The notes: a model not told the origin generated them from the letters alone. Counted from the first letter of the stretch, positions 1 to 9,233 are shown. The stretch: DNA of 12,623 nucleotides from DASXBJ01 sp036491755 (GCA_036491755.1 DASXBJ010000037.1:1-12623); one strand, 5' to 3'. Numbers and translations: made by a program.

Positions 1-1082
1 CCGCATGGGGGCGGGGCGAGGTCCAGCGCACCTTCTTCATGACCCTGATCGAGATCGAGACGAAAGACGGCGTCACCGGTATTTCCGCGGCTGAGGCACG
101 ATCCGAGACGGCGATCGCGATCGATCGTTTCGTCACGCCTCACCTGATCGGCCAGGACGCGGCGTCCCCCGAGCGCCTGACCCGGGTCTTGCAAGACGCT
201 GAAATCCTCGGGCCGCCCGTGTACTGCGTCGAGGTCGCGCTGTGGGACGTGGCCGGCAGGGTCGCCGGCCTGCCGGCATTCAAGATGTGGGGCGCGGGCG
301 CGGACCGGCTGCCCGCGTACTGCGCAACCGGCGAAGTGCGGCAGGCCGCGCAGCGCGTGAATGACTGCCATCGCATTGTCGCCGAGGGGTTCAAGGCGGT
401 GAAGCTGCGCTTCCACTCCGAGGACGTGCGCGATGACATCCGCGTGGTGGAGGCGATCCGCCGCGAGCTTGGGGACACGCTGGTCATCCTCGTGGACGCC
501 AACCAGGCCGGCCTCGCCCCAGGCTTTGGCGGCCATCGCCAGTGGGACTTCCGCACCGCGCTCTCGGTCGCCCTCGAGCTCCAGGGGCTGGGCGTCGACT
601 GGCTCGAGGAACCGCTGGCGCGTCACGACCGGACCGGCCTGCAGCGCCTGCGCGATCGGCTCGGCGCCTTGCGCCTGGCGGGAGGCGAGAACAACCACGG
701 ATGGCACGAGTTCAAGCTGCTGATCGACGAAGGCTGCTACGACGTCCTCCAGCCTGACGCAGTCCTCTCCGAGGGCGTTTACCAGCTTCGCAAGGTCGCG
801 GCCTACGCCGAGACCGCCGGCGTCGATGTCGCGCCCCACACCTGGACGCACGGCATAGGCCTGCTGGCCAACCTCCACATGGCCGCATCGATCCCCAACC
901 ATTCCTGGTTCGAGTGGCCGCACGAGCCGCCGGGCTGGCCCGCGTCGGCCTTGAGCCAGATGCTGACGGTCAAACCGGAGCTTGGACCGGACGGCTGCGT
1001 CGCGGTGCCCGACCGGCCCGGCTTCGGCTTCGAGCTCGACCACGAGCTGATCGACCGCTACACGGTCGCAAGCTACGGCTGA
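1..1082 (+). CDS. Mandelate racemase/muconate lactonizing (enolase superfamily) enzyme, 5'-truncated by window edge
   Basis: Probable acid-sugar dehydratase or epimerase that abstracts the proton alpha to a carboxylate with Mg2+ help. The reading frame is open to the left edge (first full codon at base 3). The ATG at 39 is internal: the twelve codons before it, ending RTFF, align with residues 22-33 of the paralogue at 2095-3255, so about 21 N-terminal residues lie outside the window. Counting from the ATG at 39, the barrel has the KxR pair K122/R124, metal ligand D153 in VDANQAG, then EEPL, GGENNHG, a QPDA aspartate and the APHTW histidine base, followed by a WFEWP glutamate. All core residues of the mandelate racemase subgroup are present except that the second Lys of KxK is Arg. 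More than half the residues match the paralogue by eye. The subgroup is secure; the substrate is unknown. Confidence 0.9.
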   Translation, partial: AWGRGEVQRTFFMTLIEIETKDGVTGISAAEARSETAIAIDRFVTPHLIGQDAASPERLTRVLQDAEILGPPVYCVEVALWDVAGRVAGLPAFKMWGAGADRLPAYCATGEVRQAAQRVNDCHRIVAEGFKAVKLRFHSEDVRDDIRVVEAIRRELGDTLVILVDANQAGLAPGFGGHRQWDFRTALSVALELQGLGVDWLEEPLARHDRTGLQRLRDRLGALRLAGGENNHGWHEFKLLIDEGCYDVLQPDAVLSEGVYQLRKVAAYAETAGVDVAPHTWTHGIGLLANLHMAASIPNHSWFEWPHEPPGWPASALSQMLTVKPELGPDGCVAVPDRPGFGFELDHELIDRYTVASYG

Positions 1083-1094
1083 GCGGCGGCCTCA

Positions 1095-1124
1095 TTGACA
1101 AATACCTGTTCCAGGCAATACGGT
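1095..1124 (+). promoter_or_regulatory. Predicted sigma70-like promoter of the isomerase/second enolase unit
   Basis: A perfect -35 hexamer TTGACA (1095-1100) is followed after 18 bases by TACGGT (1119-1124), which matches the -10 consensus at three of six positions. It lies in the 53-base gap after the first enolase-type gene. Transcription would start near 1131, directly before the palindromic operator and about five bases before the predicted TTG start codon. The -35 is strong and the -10 weak, so the assignment rests partly on the adjacent operator. Confidence 0.5.
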
Positions 1125-1135
1125 GAAGCTCCATT

Positions 1136-1149
1136 TTGGAACGCTCCAA
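1136..1149. promoter_or_regulatory. LacI-type operator, site 1 (overlaps a start codon)
   Basis: TTGGAACGCTCCAA is an even-length palindrome centred on CG with one asymmetric position (half-sites TTGGAAC and TTGGAGC). It shares its consensus with the sites at 9248, 9262 and 11621. Its first three bases are the predicted TTG start codon of the isomerase gene. Bound repressor would sit over the transcription start region. That the LacI protein encoded at 9303-10418 is the binder is inferred. Confidence 0.72.
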
Positions 1150-2098
1150 TTCGCGGCTGCGGATAGGTCTGCTGACGGACGCGATGGCCGATCGCGGCCT
1201 CGACGAGGTGATCGCCTGGGTGAGGGCGCGCGGGCTCATCGATGACCTGGAGCTTGGGGTGGGCGGCTACTCGCCGGCTCCCCATTGCGATGCGCCCGGG
1301 CTGCTGGCCGATGCGAGCGCCATCCGCAAGCTCAAGACTGACGTCGCCGCCGCCGGCCTCGGCATCTCGGCCCTCAATGTCTCGGGCAATCCTCTTCACC
1401 CCAACCCGGAGATCGCCAGGAAGCACGACGCTGACCTCGTGAGCGCGATTCGGCTCGCCGCGGCGCTCGGGGTCGACCGTGTCGTCGCCATGTCCGGCTG
1501 TCCGGGCGCTTCAGAGGCGGACCGTTCAGCACCCCACTTCTCGGGCGGCGGCTGGCTGCCGGACCTCGAACGGATCGCCGAGTGGCAGTGGACGGAGCGA
1601 GTCGTCCCGTACTGGTCGAAAATGTCGGAATTCGCCCGGCGCGAGCACCCGGACCTCTTGATCTGCTTCGAGCTCCACCCGGGCACATACGTTTTCAACA
1701 CCGAGACGTTCGGCCGGATCCGCGAGCTCGGCACCAACCTGGGCGTGAACCTCGATCCGAGCCACTTCTTCTGGCAGTCCATGGATCCCCTGGCGATCAT
1801 CCGCGCCGTGGGCGACCGCATCGGGCATGTGCACGGAAAGGACACGACCGTGAACCTGGCGGCCATGGCCCTCAACGGACCACTGGACAATCGCTGGCCG
1901 AGCCCGGCGCACGAGATGCCGTGGAACTTCGCCACCGTCGGACGCGGCCACGACGAAACGTGGTGGGCCCAGTTCACCGCCCTGCTGCGGGAATCTGGCT
2001 TCGGTGGCACCATCAGCATCGAGTACGAGGACCCGTTCGTGCCCGTTGACGAATCTGTGATCGAGTCCGCACGGCTCCTGCGCCGGGTTGCGGCATGA
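1136..2098 (+). CDS. Sugar isomerase/epimerase, xylose-isomerase-like TIM barrel
   Basis: A 320-residue member of the AP-endonuclease-2/xylose isomerase-like TIM-barrel fold, which contains sugar and keto-sugar epimerases, hydroxypyruvate isomerase and the inositol enzymes IolE and IolI. The metal-site pattern of the fold is visible: E179 in CFELHPG, D207 in NLDPSH, H233 in HVHGKD and E296 in IEYED. No signal peptide is seen, so it is probably cytosolic. The frame has a stop at 1124-1126, so the start must lie after it. TTG at 1136 keeps the first beta strand (LRIGLL), whereas the first ATG, at 1184, would delete it. A weak GGTGAAG (1122-1128) could serve as ribosome site, but the predicted transcript start leaves almost no leader. 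The gene overlaps the next one by ATGA, so translation is probably coupled. It does not look like classical IolE; the substrate is unknown. Confidence 0.85.
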   Translation: MERSNSRLRIGLLTDAMADRGLDEVIAWVRARGLIDDLELGVGGYSPAPHCDAPGLLADASAIRKLKTDVAAAGLGISALNVSGNPLHPNPEIARKHDADLVSAIRLAAALGVDRVVAMSGCPGASEADRSAPHFSGGGWLPDLERIAEWQWTERVVPYWSKMSEFARREHPDLLICFELHPGTYVFNTETFGRIRELGTNLGVNLDPSHFFWQSMDPLAIIRAVGDRIGHVHGKDTTVNLAAMALNGPLDNRWPSPAHEMPWNFATVGRGHDETWWAQFTALLRESGFGGTISIEYEDPFVPVDESVIESARLLRRVAA

Positions 2099-3255
2099 AG
2101 ATCGAGCGCATCACGTGCCGCGTCGTCGACTTCCCGCTCGAACAGCCCTTCCATCCCGCGTGGGCCCGGGGCCGCAACCAGCCCAACCTGCTGATGGTCC
2201 TGATCGAGGTCGAGACCGACGAGGGCGTCACGGGCCTCGGCGCAGCCCACGCGGGCATCGAGGCGGCCATCACCATCGAGCGCTTCGTCGCACCCTACTT
2301 CCTCGGCCAGGACCCGACTTTTGTGGAGCGCCTCGTGCCCGTTCTGCGCGACACCGAAATCCTGGGCGCACCCGTCTACTGCATGGAAATGCCGCTCTGG
2401 GACATCGTTGGCAAAATCGCGGGCCTGCCCGTGGCCAGGCTGTGGGGCGGATGGTCCGACCGCGTACCCGCGTACTGCGCGACCGCAGAGGTGCGCTCGC
2501 CCGGGGAACGCGTCGAGGACGTGCGGCGGATCCTCGACGAGGGCTTCAAGGCGGTCAAGTTCCGCTTCCACCTGCCCGATCCGCGCGAAGACCTCAAGGT
2601 CGTCGAAGCTGTGCGCAACGCGGTCGGGGACCAGATCGAGATCATGGTGGACGCCAACCAGGCCGGCGTCGAGCCGGGCCATGGCGGACATCACGCCTGG
2701 GGATTTCCAATGGCGCTTACTGTTGCCCGTGAGCTTGAGCGCATGAACGTGCGGTGGCTGGAGGAGCCGCTCCCGCGTCACGACTATGACGGCCTGCGCC
2801 GGCTTCGCGACAAGCTCGACCGCCTGCCGATCGCCGGGGGCGAGGACAACCATGGACTGCACGAGTTCAAGCTTTTGGTCGACCTGGGCTGCTACGACAT
2901 CCTTCAGCCCGATGCCCTGTTATCGGAGGGGGTCGGCCAGATGCGCAAGATCTCGGCCATCGCCGAACTCTCCGGCCTCGAGGTGGCGCCCCACACTTGG
3001 GGCAACGGTATGGGGCTCATGGCCAACCTGCACCTTGCGGCGGCGATCCCCAACTGCCCCTTCCTCGAGTTTCCACACGATCCGCCAAGCGGCTGGACGG
3101 CTGCGGCGCGGGACCAGATGCTGGCCGAGCCGCTGACCATCGACAGTGAGGGCAACGTGCGCGTCCCCGACCGGCCGGGATTCGGGCTCGTCCTCGACGA
3201 GGACCGAATCGCGCACTACACGACGAGCACGCACACGGTCACAGCTGAAGGCTGA
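2095..3255 (+). CDS. Mandelate racemase/muconate lactonizing (enolase superfamily) enzyme, likely acid-sugar dehydratase
   Basis: A 386-residue, full-length member of the mandelate racemase subgroup. The N-terminal capping domain covers about residues 1-125, followed by the barrel. Catalytic positions keep mandelate racemase spacing: K155 and R157 (the KxK site, here KxR), D186 in VDANQAG, E223/E224 in LEEPL, E250 in GGED, D273 in QPDA, H300 in APHTW (27 residues after D273, as for D270/H297 of mandelate racemase) and E325. The Asp-His dyad and three metal ligands point to proton abstraction from an alpha-hydroxy or sugar acid, most often followed by dehydration. A Gly/His-rich stretch (residues 195-204) follows the first metal ligand and is shared with the paralogue at 1-1082. 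The ATG overlaps the stop of the isomerase gene. The 3' end faces the minus-strand genes with a 4-base gap. Substrate not assignable. Confidence 0.93.
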   Translation: MKIERITCRVVDFPLEQPFHPAWARGRNQPNLLMVLIEVETDEGVTGLGAAHAGIEAAITIERFVAPYFLGQDPTFVERLVPVLRDTEILGAPVYCMEMPLWDIVGKIAGLPVARLWGGWSDRVPAYCATAEVRSPGERVEDVRRILDEGFKAVKFRFHLPDPREDLKVVEAVRNAVGDQIEIMVDANQAGVEPGHGGHHAWGFPMALTVARELERMNVRWLEEPLPRHDYDGLRRLRDKLDRLPIAGGEDNHGLHEFKLLVDLGCYDILQPDALLSEGVGQMRKISAIAELSGLEVAPHTWGNGMGLMANLHLAAAIPNCPFLEFPHDPPSGWTAAARDQMLAEPLTIDSEGNVRVPDRPGFGLVLDEDRIAHYTTSTHTVTAEG

Positions 3256-3259
3256 TCGG

Positions 3260-3619
3260 CTAGCCGGCGCGTCCTACATCCAGGAGGACCCGGCCGCTTT
3301 CCACTCGCACCGGCACGGTCTTCACGGCGTAGCCCTCCTCCCATAGAGCCCGGCCTCCTTCGAGGTCGAACTCCCACCCGTGCCACGGACACTGGACCAC
3401 GGGTTTTTCGTCATCCAGCTCCATCGAACCTGGGGCGGAGCCGGAGAGCCTGCCGCTGACGATGCCGAGGCAGAGCGGACCTTTCTGGTGCGGACAGCGG
3501 TTGTGCACGGCGAAGAATCGGTCGTGCCACCGCAGCACGCCCACCACGTGGCGACCCGCCTGCACGATCCGGAACCTGCGCTCCTCGAAGTCGGCGACCG
3601 CGCCGACGTCCACGGTCAA
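3260..3619 (-). CDS. Rieske-type [2Fe-2S] ferredoxin-like protein
   Basis: A small electron-transfer protein of about 119 residues. The Rieske ligands are C42 and H44 (CPH) and C77 and H80 (CPWHG), followed by WEFDLEGGR, typical of Rieske ferredoxins. The two ligand boxes are separated by 32 residues, roughly twice the usual 15-17, because of a Gly/Ser-rich insert. TTG at 3619 overlaps the amidohydrolase stop as TTGA and keeps the first strand. GTG at 3613, two codons later, is an alternative. The frame continues far upstream inside the amidohydrolase gene, but that part reads as low-complexity Arg/Pro/Gly sequence and is out-of-frame noise. No oxygenase large subunit or reductase is visible, so its partner is either elsewhere or is the adjacent hydrolase. 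The Rieske fold is certain; the role is not. Confidence 0.88.
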   Translation of the reverse strand: MTVDVGAVADFEERRFRIVQAGRHVVGVLRWHDRFFAVHNRCPHQKGPLCLGIVSGRLSGSAPGSMELDDEKPVVQCPWHGWEFDLEGGRALWEEGYAVKTVPVRVESGRVLLDVGRAG

Positions 3620-4737
3620 CCCGCCCTCTCTTCGACCGCCACTTTCTTGACCAGGTCCTCCCGCTTCCATCCGTAGAGCCGGCATGCATTCTCGAAGAAC
3701 ACGCGGTTGTGCCATTCGGTGGGCAGGCGGGTGGAGAGGTAATCGATCTCGTCCGCGTCCCAGTGTGGGTAGTCGGAGGAGTAGATGAGTCTGTCCTCGA
3801 GTCCCATCGAGCGGAGCAGATCGATGACATTGTCGCGCTTGGGCGAAATCTCGAGCGGCTGGGTAGAGACCCACACGTGCTCGGCGAAGTACTCGCTCGG
3901 CAGCTTGCGCACCCACGGCACCTCGCGGCGCAGCCCTTTGTACTCGGTGTCGAATCGCCACAAAAGGCTCGGGATCCACGCCGAGCCGCCCTCTATGAGC
4001 ACGATTCGGAGGTGGGGGTACTTCTCGAACACGCCGTGCGCGATGAAGCTCACGAGGTGAGTCTGGATGGCCTGAGGCCATAAGACGTGTGTCTCGAAAT
4101 ATGTGTTGACGCTGCCACCGCCTGTGCTGGCGGGGTTGGCCCAGCCGCCCGCGCCTCCATGGATGGCAATCGCCTTGCCGGTCTCCTCGGCCGCCGCGTA
4201 GATGGGGTGAAACACGGGGTGTCCGAAGCCGTAGCCGAATGGGTTGTCCACGAGCATGACCTGCGCCATGCGCTCGTTGGCGGCATGCCGCCGGACCTCG
4301 GCGGCGGCCTGGTCGGGCAGCTGGCTGCCGACCATGATCGATGAAATCAGGCGAGGGTCAAGGCTCAACCAGCGCTCGATGCTCCAATCGTTGCAGGCGC
4401 GCGCGATCTCGGTCGCGAAATAGGGGTTATGGTGGCCCGCCACATGGCTGTCATCGCCGAACGTAAGGATGGCGCGGCGCACATCGGTGGCGTCAAGCAG
4501 CTGCTCGCGCATGGTCGAATAATCTGAGCCCGGCTCGCCGCCCTCCTTCGGATAGGTGTCAGCCCGCATGAAACCATGCGGGTTGGGAAATCCATCCTGC
4601 ACGGTCAACGGCACCAGGCCGGCGCGACCACGATCGGTCACGTACTCGCGCCAGCCGCGCGACAGGTATTCGATCAGCTCGTCGTCGCCATTGCGGGCGT
4701 GGTGCACATCGCAGTCGATGACTGGTCCGGAATACAT
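3616..4737 (-). CDS. Amidohydrolase-2 family metal-dependent hydrolase/decarboxylase
   Basis: A 373-residue amidohydrolase-related protein (the Pfam amidohydrolase_2 group containing ACMSD decarboxylase, LigJ-like hydratases and lactonases). Visible family marks are the N-terminal DCDVHH (D10, H12), H193 in AIHGG, a conserved FIAHGVFEKYP block (H234) and the C-terminal SSDYPHWD with D322, the usual metal/catalytic aspartate. The start is ATG at 4737, preceded by GAGGGG with a 5-base spacer. The stop overlaps the TTG of the Rieske gene, so the two are probably translated together. The gene is 70 bases after the binding-protein gene, across a strong hairpin. Family members act on C-C or C-O bonds of carboxylated rings and lactones. 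A lactonase, decarboxylase or hydratase role on a sugar-acid or cyclitol intermediate is inferred. Confidence 0.88.
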   Translation of the reverse strand: MYSGPVIDCDVHHARNGDDELIEYLSRGWREYVTDRGRAGLVPLTVQDGFPNPHGFMRADTYPKEGGEPGSDYSTMREQLLDATDVRRAILTFGDDSHVAGHHNPYFATEIARACNDWSIERWLSLDPRLISSIMVGSQLPDQAAAEVRRHAANERMAQVMLVDNPFGYGFGHPVFHPIYAAAEETGKAIAIHGGAGGWANPASTGGGSVNTYFETHVLWPQAIQTHLVSFIAHGVFEKYPHLRIVLIEGGSAWIPSLLWRFDTEYKGLRREVPWVRKLPSEYFAEHVWVSTQPLEISPKRDNVIDLLRSMGLEDRLIYSSDYPHWDADEIDYLSTRLPTEWHNRVFFENACRLYGWKREDLVKKVAVEERAG

Positions 4738-4759
4738 CGGCTCCCCTCTGATTGTGTGA

Positions 4760-4792
4760 GGCGTGGCGGGCCCACAGCGGGCTCGCCACGCC
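4760..4792 (-). other. Intercistronic hairpin between binding-protein and amidohydrolase genes
   Basis: Bases 4760-4773 pair with 4779-4792 around the 5-base loop 4774-4778. This gives a 14-base-pair GC-rich stem with a single imperfect position (4769/4783). Read on the minus strand, it begins about 15 bases after the binding-protein stop codon. No T-run follows it, so it is not a textbook intrinsic terminator. It more probably acts as an mRNA 3'-end stabiliser or partial attenuator that raises binding-protein yield relative to the downstream enzymes. Confidence 0.55.
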
Positions 4793-4807
4793 AGGTTTAT
4801 GGCTTCG

Positions 4808-6210
4808 TCAACTATTCAGTGTTTCGACGAGACTCGGTCCAACCTGATTGGCCACTGTGTCGTGAAGGATTTTGATCGCGGCGTCCACCGAAGTGTTCGG
4901 GTCGGTCGCGATCTGGCCGGTTGCCTGGCCGATTCCCTGCACCCACGCCGGGTAGCCCTCCTGCTCCGAAGGCACCAGCCGCGAGTTCGGCAGTGCATCG
5001 GCGAACGCCTTGTTGAACGGAGGCGCGAAGCTCAGGAATGCGTCCGATTTCGCGACCGTCTGGCTGGGGGGCACAAAGCCCGCCCGGTTGGCGATGTAGG
5101 CCTGGTTGTCACTCTCCTGGATGATCTTGATCAAACCCCAAGAGAGCTGCGGGTGCTTGGTGGCCTTCGAGATGGCCACCGCCCAGCCCCCGAGCGTGCT
5201 CGCGCTGCCGGGAGCCTGTCCCTTTGAGGTCGGGAACGGAACGGCGCTCGCTTCCTGGGCTGCGGTCGCCCAGTGCCGGTTCTGCTCCGTCCAGGCGTCG
5301 GCGAACCAGTTAGAGCCGACAGCGATGGCGAGCTGCTTGTCCTTCAACAGCACCACCGGACGGCCGACCGCCTTGGGTGAGAAGAGATCCGAGGTCGAGG
5401 CGCCCAGCTTGTTCGAGTACACGTCCTTGTAGAACTGCATGACCTCGCGCAGGCCTGGGCTGTCGACGACCCATTTCTTGGTCTTGTAGTCGAAGATCGT
5501 CGGAGTCGATGAGCCGTAGACGAGGTTCGCGCTGCCCTGAAGCACACCGCCCGCGCCTGCGCTCGTGCCGGCGCCGACCCACAGCGGAATCACGTTCTGG
5601 TTGCTGGCTTTGACAGCCTTCGCGGCGGTGAGGATGTCATCCCAGGTCTTGGGCGTCCACGGCGTCTGGATGCCCGCCTTCTGCAGCATCGAGACGTTGT
5701 AGTAGATCGCCGAGTTGTTCTCGCCGGTGTTGACCGCGTAGACCTTGCCGTTGATCCTGCTCTCGTCCTGGATGACTTTCGGGAACGAGCTCCAGAAGGG
5801 CGCCTGCGTCGAGTCGTTGGTCCACGTGTCAAGCGGCTGCAGGTAGTCCGAGGCCACCCACTGTCCGACGTAGCCGCTGGGCAGCATGAACACATCGGGC
5901 GTCGTCGACGGATTCTTGTACTCGAGTGCGACCTTGTTGACGAGGTCCACGTCGGTCCCGTTGAACCCCTGGAGGTTCAGCTTGGCGTTGGGGAACTGCT
6001 TCTCGAACTCAGCCTTGACCTTGTTCCACCAGATCACCGAGGTGTCATCGGAGTCGAACACGTACGTCGTCGAGTAGGCGACCGTGATCGATCCCTTCAT
6101 GTCATCCGAGAGGCTTGCGGTCGGGCTGTTGCTGCCGCCGCACGCCATGAGCGTGATGGCCGGAAGAATCACCAGCCCCAAGATGGCGCCGAGTCGTCCG
6201 CTGAACGCTT

Positions 6211-6214
<4 letters not shown>
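4808..6214 (-). CDS. ABC transporter sugar-binding lipoprotein (family 1 solute-binding protein)
   Basis: The extracytoplasmic receptor of the ABC importer encoded just upstream. The 468-residue precursor has a short basic N-terminus, a hydrophobic segment at residues 9-24 and a lipobox LMAC with the lipidated Cys at 25, followed by GGS. The mature domain has family 1 carbohydrate-binding features: a VNTGENNSAIYYN segment, then PWTPKTWDDILTAAKA, and an LGGWAVAIS block near residue 360. It is somewhat longer than the usual 420-440 residues. The start is ATG at 6214, overlapping the ATPase stop as ATGA, with GGGAGGA just upstream. An in-frame ATG at 6268 is rejected because it buries the signal peptide 18 residues in. 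The gene lies last in the transporter set and is followed by a strong hairpin. Sequence does not reveal the ligand; gene context suggests a cyclitol or sugar derivative. Confidence 0.93.
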
Positions 6215-7454
<1,240 letters not shown>

Positions 7455-7455
<1 letters not shown>

Positions 7456-8336
7456 CAGCCCCTGACCGCTCCGCTGAAGTTGAAGGCGCCGCTGAAGTAC
7501 CGAGACATCAAGAGATAGAGAGCGACGACGGGCAGGGAGAACAGCAGCGAGAACACCGCCAGGTCGCCGAACTTGAAAAGGCCGTGCGATCCCATGAAGT
7601 TGTAGATCTCGATCGGCCCTGGCTGGTCGTCGGGGTTGCTGTTGAGCACGAAGGGAATGAGAAAAGCGCCCCAAGCCTGGATGAAGGTGTAGATGGACGT
7701 GACGGCGATGCCCGGAAGAGTCAGAGGAAGGATGAGCTGGCGCAGAATCCGGAAGGTGCTGGCGCCGTCGATGGCCGCGGCGTGCTCCAACTCCTCGGGC
7801 ACCGCGTCGATGAAGTTTTTCATGAGCCAGATGGCAAAGGGAAGTGAGCTGGCGGCCAAAAACAGGGCCGTCGTGTACAGGGAGTCGAGCCAGCCAAGCG
7901 TCACATAGAGCTGGTACACGGGTACGAGCAGCATCGAAACCGGCAGCCCAGAGGCGAACAGGATCACCAGCATGAACGTTCGCCTGAGAGGGATGTGATG
8001 CCGCGACAGCGGGTAAGCCGCCAGCATCGCGAGCACCGTGGTCACCACTGTGGTGGTGCCGGCCAGGATCAGGCTGGCCCGAAAGGAAGTCAAAGCCCCG
8101 GCCGTGGTGAGCACGTCGACGAAGTTCGAAAGGGTCAGGTTCGGCAGCTTGATGGCCCAGTCGGGGTTGGAGTCGACCGACGCGAAGATCATCCACAGCA
8201 TCGGCAGAACGAAGAAGCCGCCCAGGAGCACAAGGATGGTGTTGGCCATGAGGGCCGCCACCGAAACGCGGCGATACGGAACGACGATGCGGTCCTCACG
8301 GGCGATCGCGGGCCGAGCCGCCCGGGCCGTGCTCAT
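7455..8336 (-). CDS. Sugar ABC transporter permease, MalG-like
   Basis: A 293-residue inner-membrane subunit of the carbohydrate importer (binding-protein-dependent transport permease domain). Hydrophobic segments begin at about residues 30, 87, 121, 155, 206 and 262, giving the usual six spans. The cytoplasmic EAA loop that docks on the ATPase is visible near residues 181-205, with EHAAAIDGAS followed by RQLILPL. The ATG at 8336 overlaps the stop of the other permease as ATGA. An open frame continues upstream to 8711, but that part is Arg/Pro/Asp-rich, lacks membrane segments and is an out-of-frame reading of the neighbouring permease. Confidence 0.95.
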
Positions 8337-9226
8337 ACCTGGTTTCTCGCCGCGCGCACGAACAGGAGCGAGAACACAGCCCCTATCAGCACGAGCACAA
8401 GAGAGATCGCCGTGCCGTAGCCAAGCTGGTGGAAGTTGAATGCTTCCTGGTACACGTAGAGGGGCAGGGTCATCGTCTCCACGCCGGGACCGCCCTGCGT
8501 CATCGCATAGATGAGCGTGAACTCGGACAGATTCAGGATCGTGACGAGCAGGAGGTTGGTGACGATCGTCTGCCTCATCAGGGGAAAGATGACCTGCCCG
8601 TAACGGCGCCACACCGAGGCGCCCTCGACCTCCGCCGCTTCCAGGACCTCGCGCGGCAGGTTGCGGAGGCCGGCCGCGAACACCAGCATCGAGAAGGCCA
8701 CGTTTCGCCATAAGTTGGCCACCGACACGATCAGCATCGGCACCAGCACGAGATAGTCCGCATCACGGTGGCCGAGCAGGATGGAAAGGGTGCCGCCGGC
8801 CTGCGAGAACGCGTACCAGACGAGGGCGACCGTGATCTCGGGCAGCACCCAGGCCACGATCACGATTGCCCCTACCGTCAGGCGGATCGGTGGCAGCGCG
8901 CTCCGCAGCAACAGCGCCAGGGCCATGCCCAGCACCGACTGTCCGACAATCGCGGATCCGACCACGAAGATGATCGTCAGCTGCGAGGACTTGACGAAGA
9001 CGTAGTCGCCGAGCATGCGTGTGAGGTTGTCGAGGCCGGTGAAGGAGTAGTCATGCGAGCGGGAGCCTATGAGCTCGAGGTTGGTGAAGCCGAGGTAGCA
9101 GGCATACAGGACCGGGAAGACGAACAGCAGTCCGAGCAGGACAAGGGCCGGCCCGAGCATCGCCAGGCTGCTCCACTGAAAACGCTCTCGATCCAGCCGC
9201 GGACCGAGCCCGGCCATAGTTGCCAA
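8333..9226 (-). CDS. Sugar ABC transporter permease, MalF/UgpA-like
   Basis: First gene of the transporter set: an inner-membrane permease of about 297 residues with six hydrophobic spans. The first span (ALVLLGLLFVFPVLYACYLG) lies near the N-terminus. The EAA docking loop is EAAEVEGAS followed by YGQVIFPL, about 198-218 residues in. Three starts are possible. TTG at 9226 is preferred because GGAGGG (9239-9234) is 7 bases upstream. The TTG at 9232 is only one base from that site, and ATG at 9217 is 16 bases away. Two operators and a predicted promoter precede it, indicating the transporter genes can be transcribed independently of lacI. It overlaps the next permease by ATGA. No large periplasmic loop of the E. 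coli MalF kind is present, as usual for this group. Confidence 0.92.
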   Translation of the reverse strand: MATMAGLGPRLDRERFQWSSLAMLGPALVLLGLLFVFPVLYACYLGFTNLELIGSRSHDYSFTGLDNLTRMLGDYVFVKSSQLTIIFVVGSAIVGQSVLGMALALLLRSALPPIRLTVGAIVIVAWVLPEITVALVWYAFSQAGGTLSILLGHRDADYLVLVPMLIVSVANLWRNVAFSMLVFAAGLRNLPREVLEAAEVEGASVWRRYGQVIFPLMRQTIVTNLLLVTILNLSEFTLIYAMTQGGPGVETMTLPLYVYQEAFNFHQLGYGTAISLVLVLIGAVFSLLFVRAARNQV

Positions 9227-9233
9227 AACCAAT

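Noticed and set aside
1396..2862. A 488-codon open frame on the minus strand, antisense to the isomerase and second enolase genes.
   Set aside because: It spans two well-supported plus-strand genes, shows no recognisable domain and arises from GC-rich third-position bias in the opposite strand.
3257..3266. Perfect 10-base palindrome CGGCTAGCCG at the convergent junction, considered as a terminator or binding site.
   Set aside because: It has no loop and no T-run, and short perfect palindromes are expected by chance in GC-rich DNA.
7456..8196. N-terminal extension of the ATPase fused to permease-region sequence.
   Set aside because: It is an out-of-frame reading of the permease gene; ATG 7455 overlaps the permease stop as TGATG and begins a normal ATPase N-terminus.
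8337..8711. N-terminal extension of the MalG-like permease.
   Set aside because: The extension is Arg/Pro/Asp-rich and lies wholly inside the other permease gene in another frame; ATG 8336 forms the ATGA overlap.
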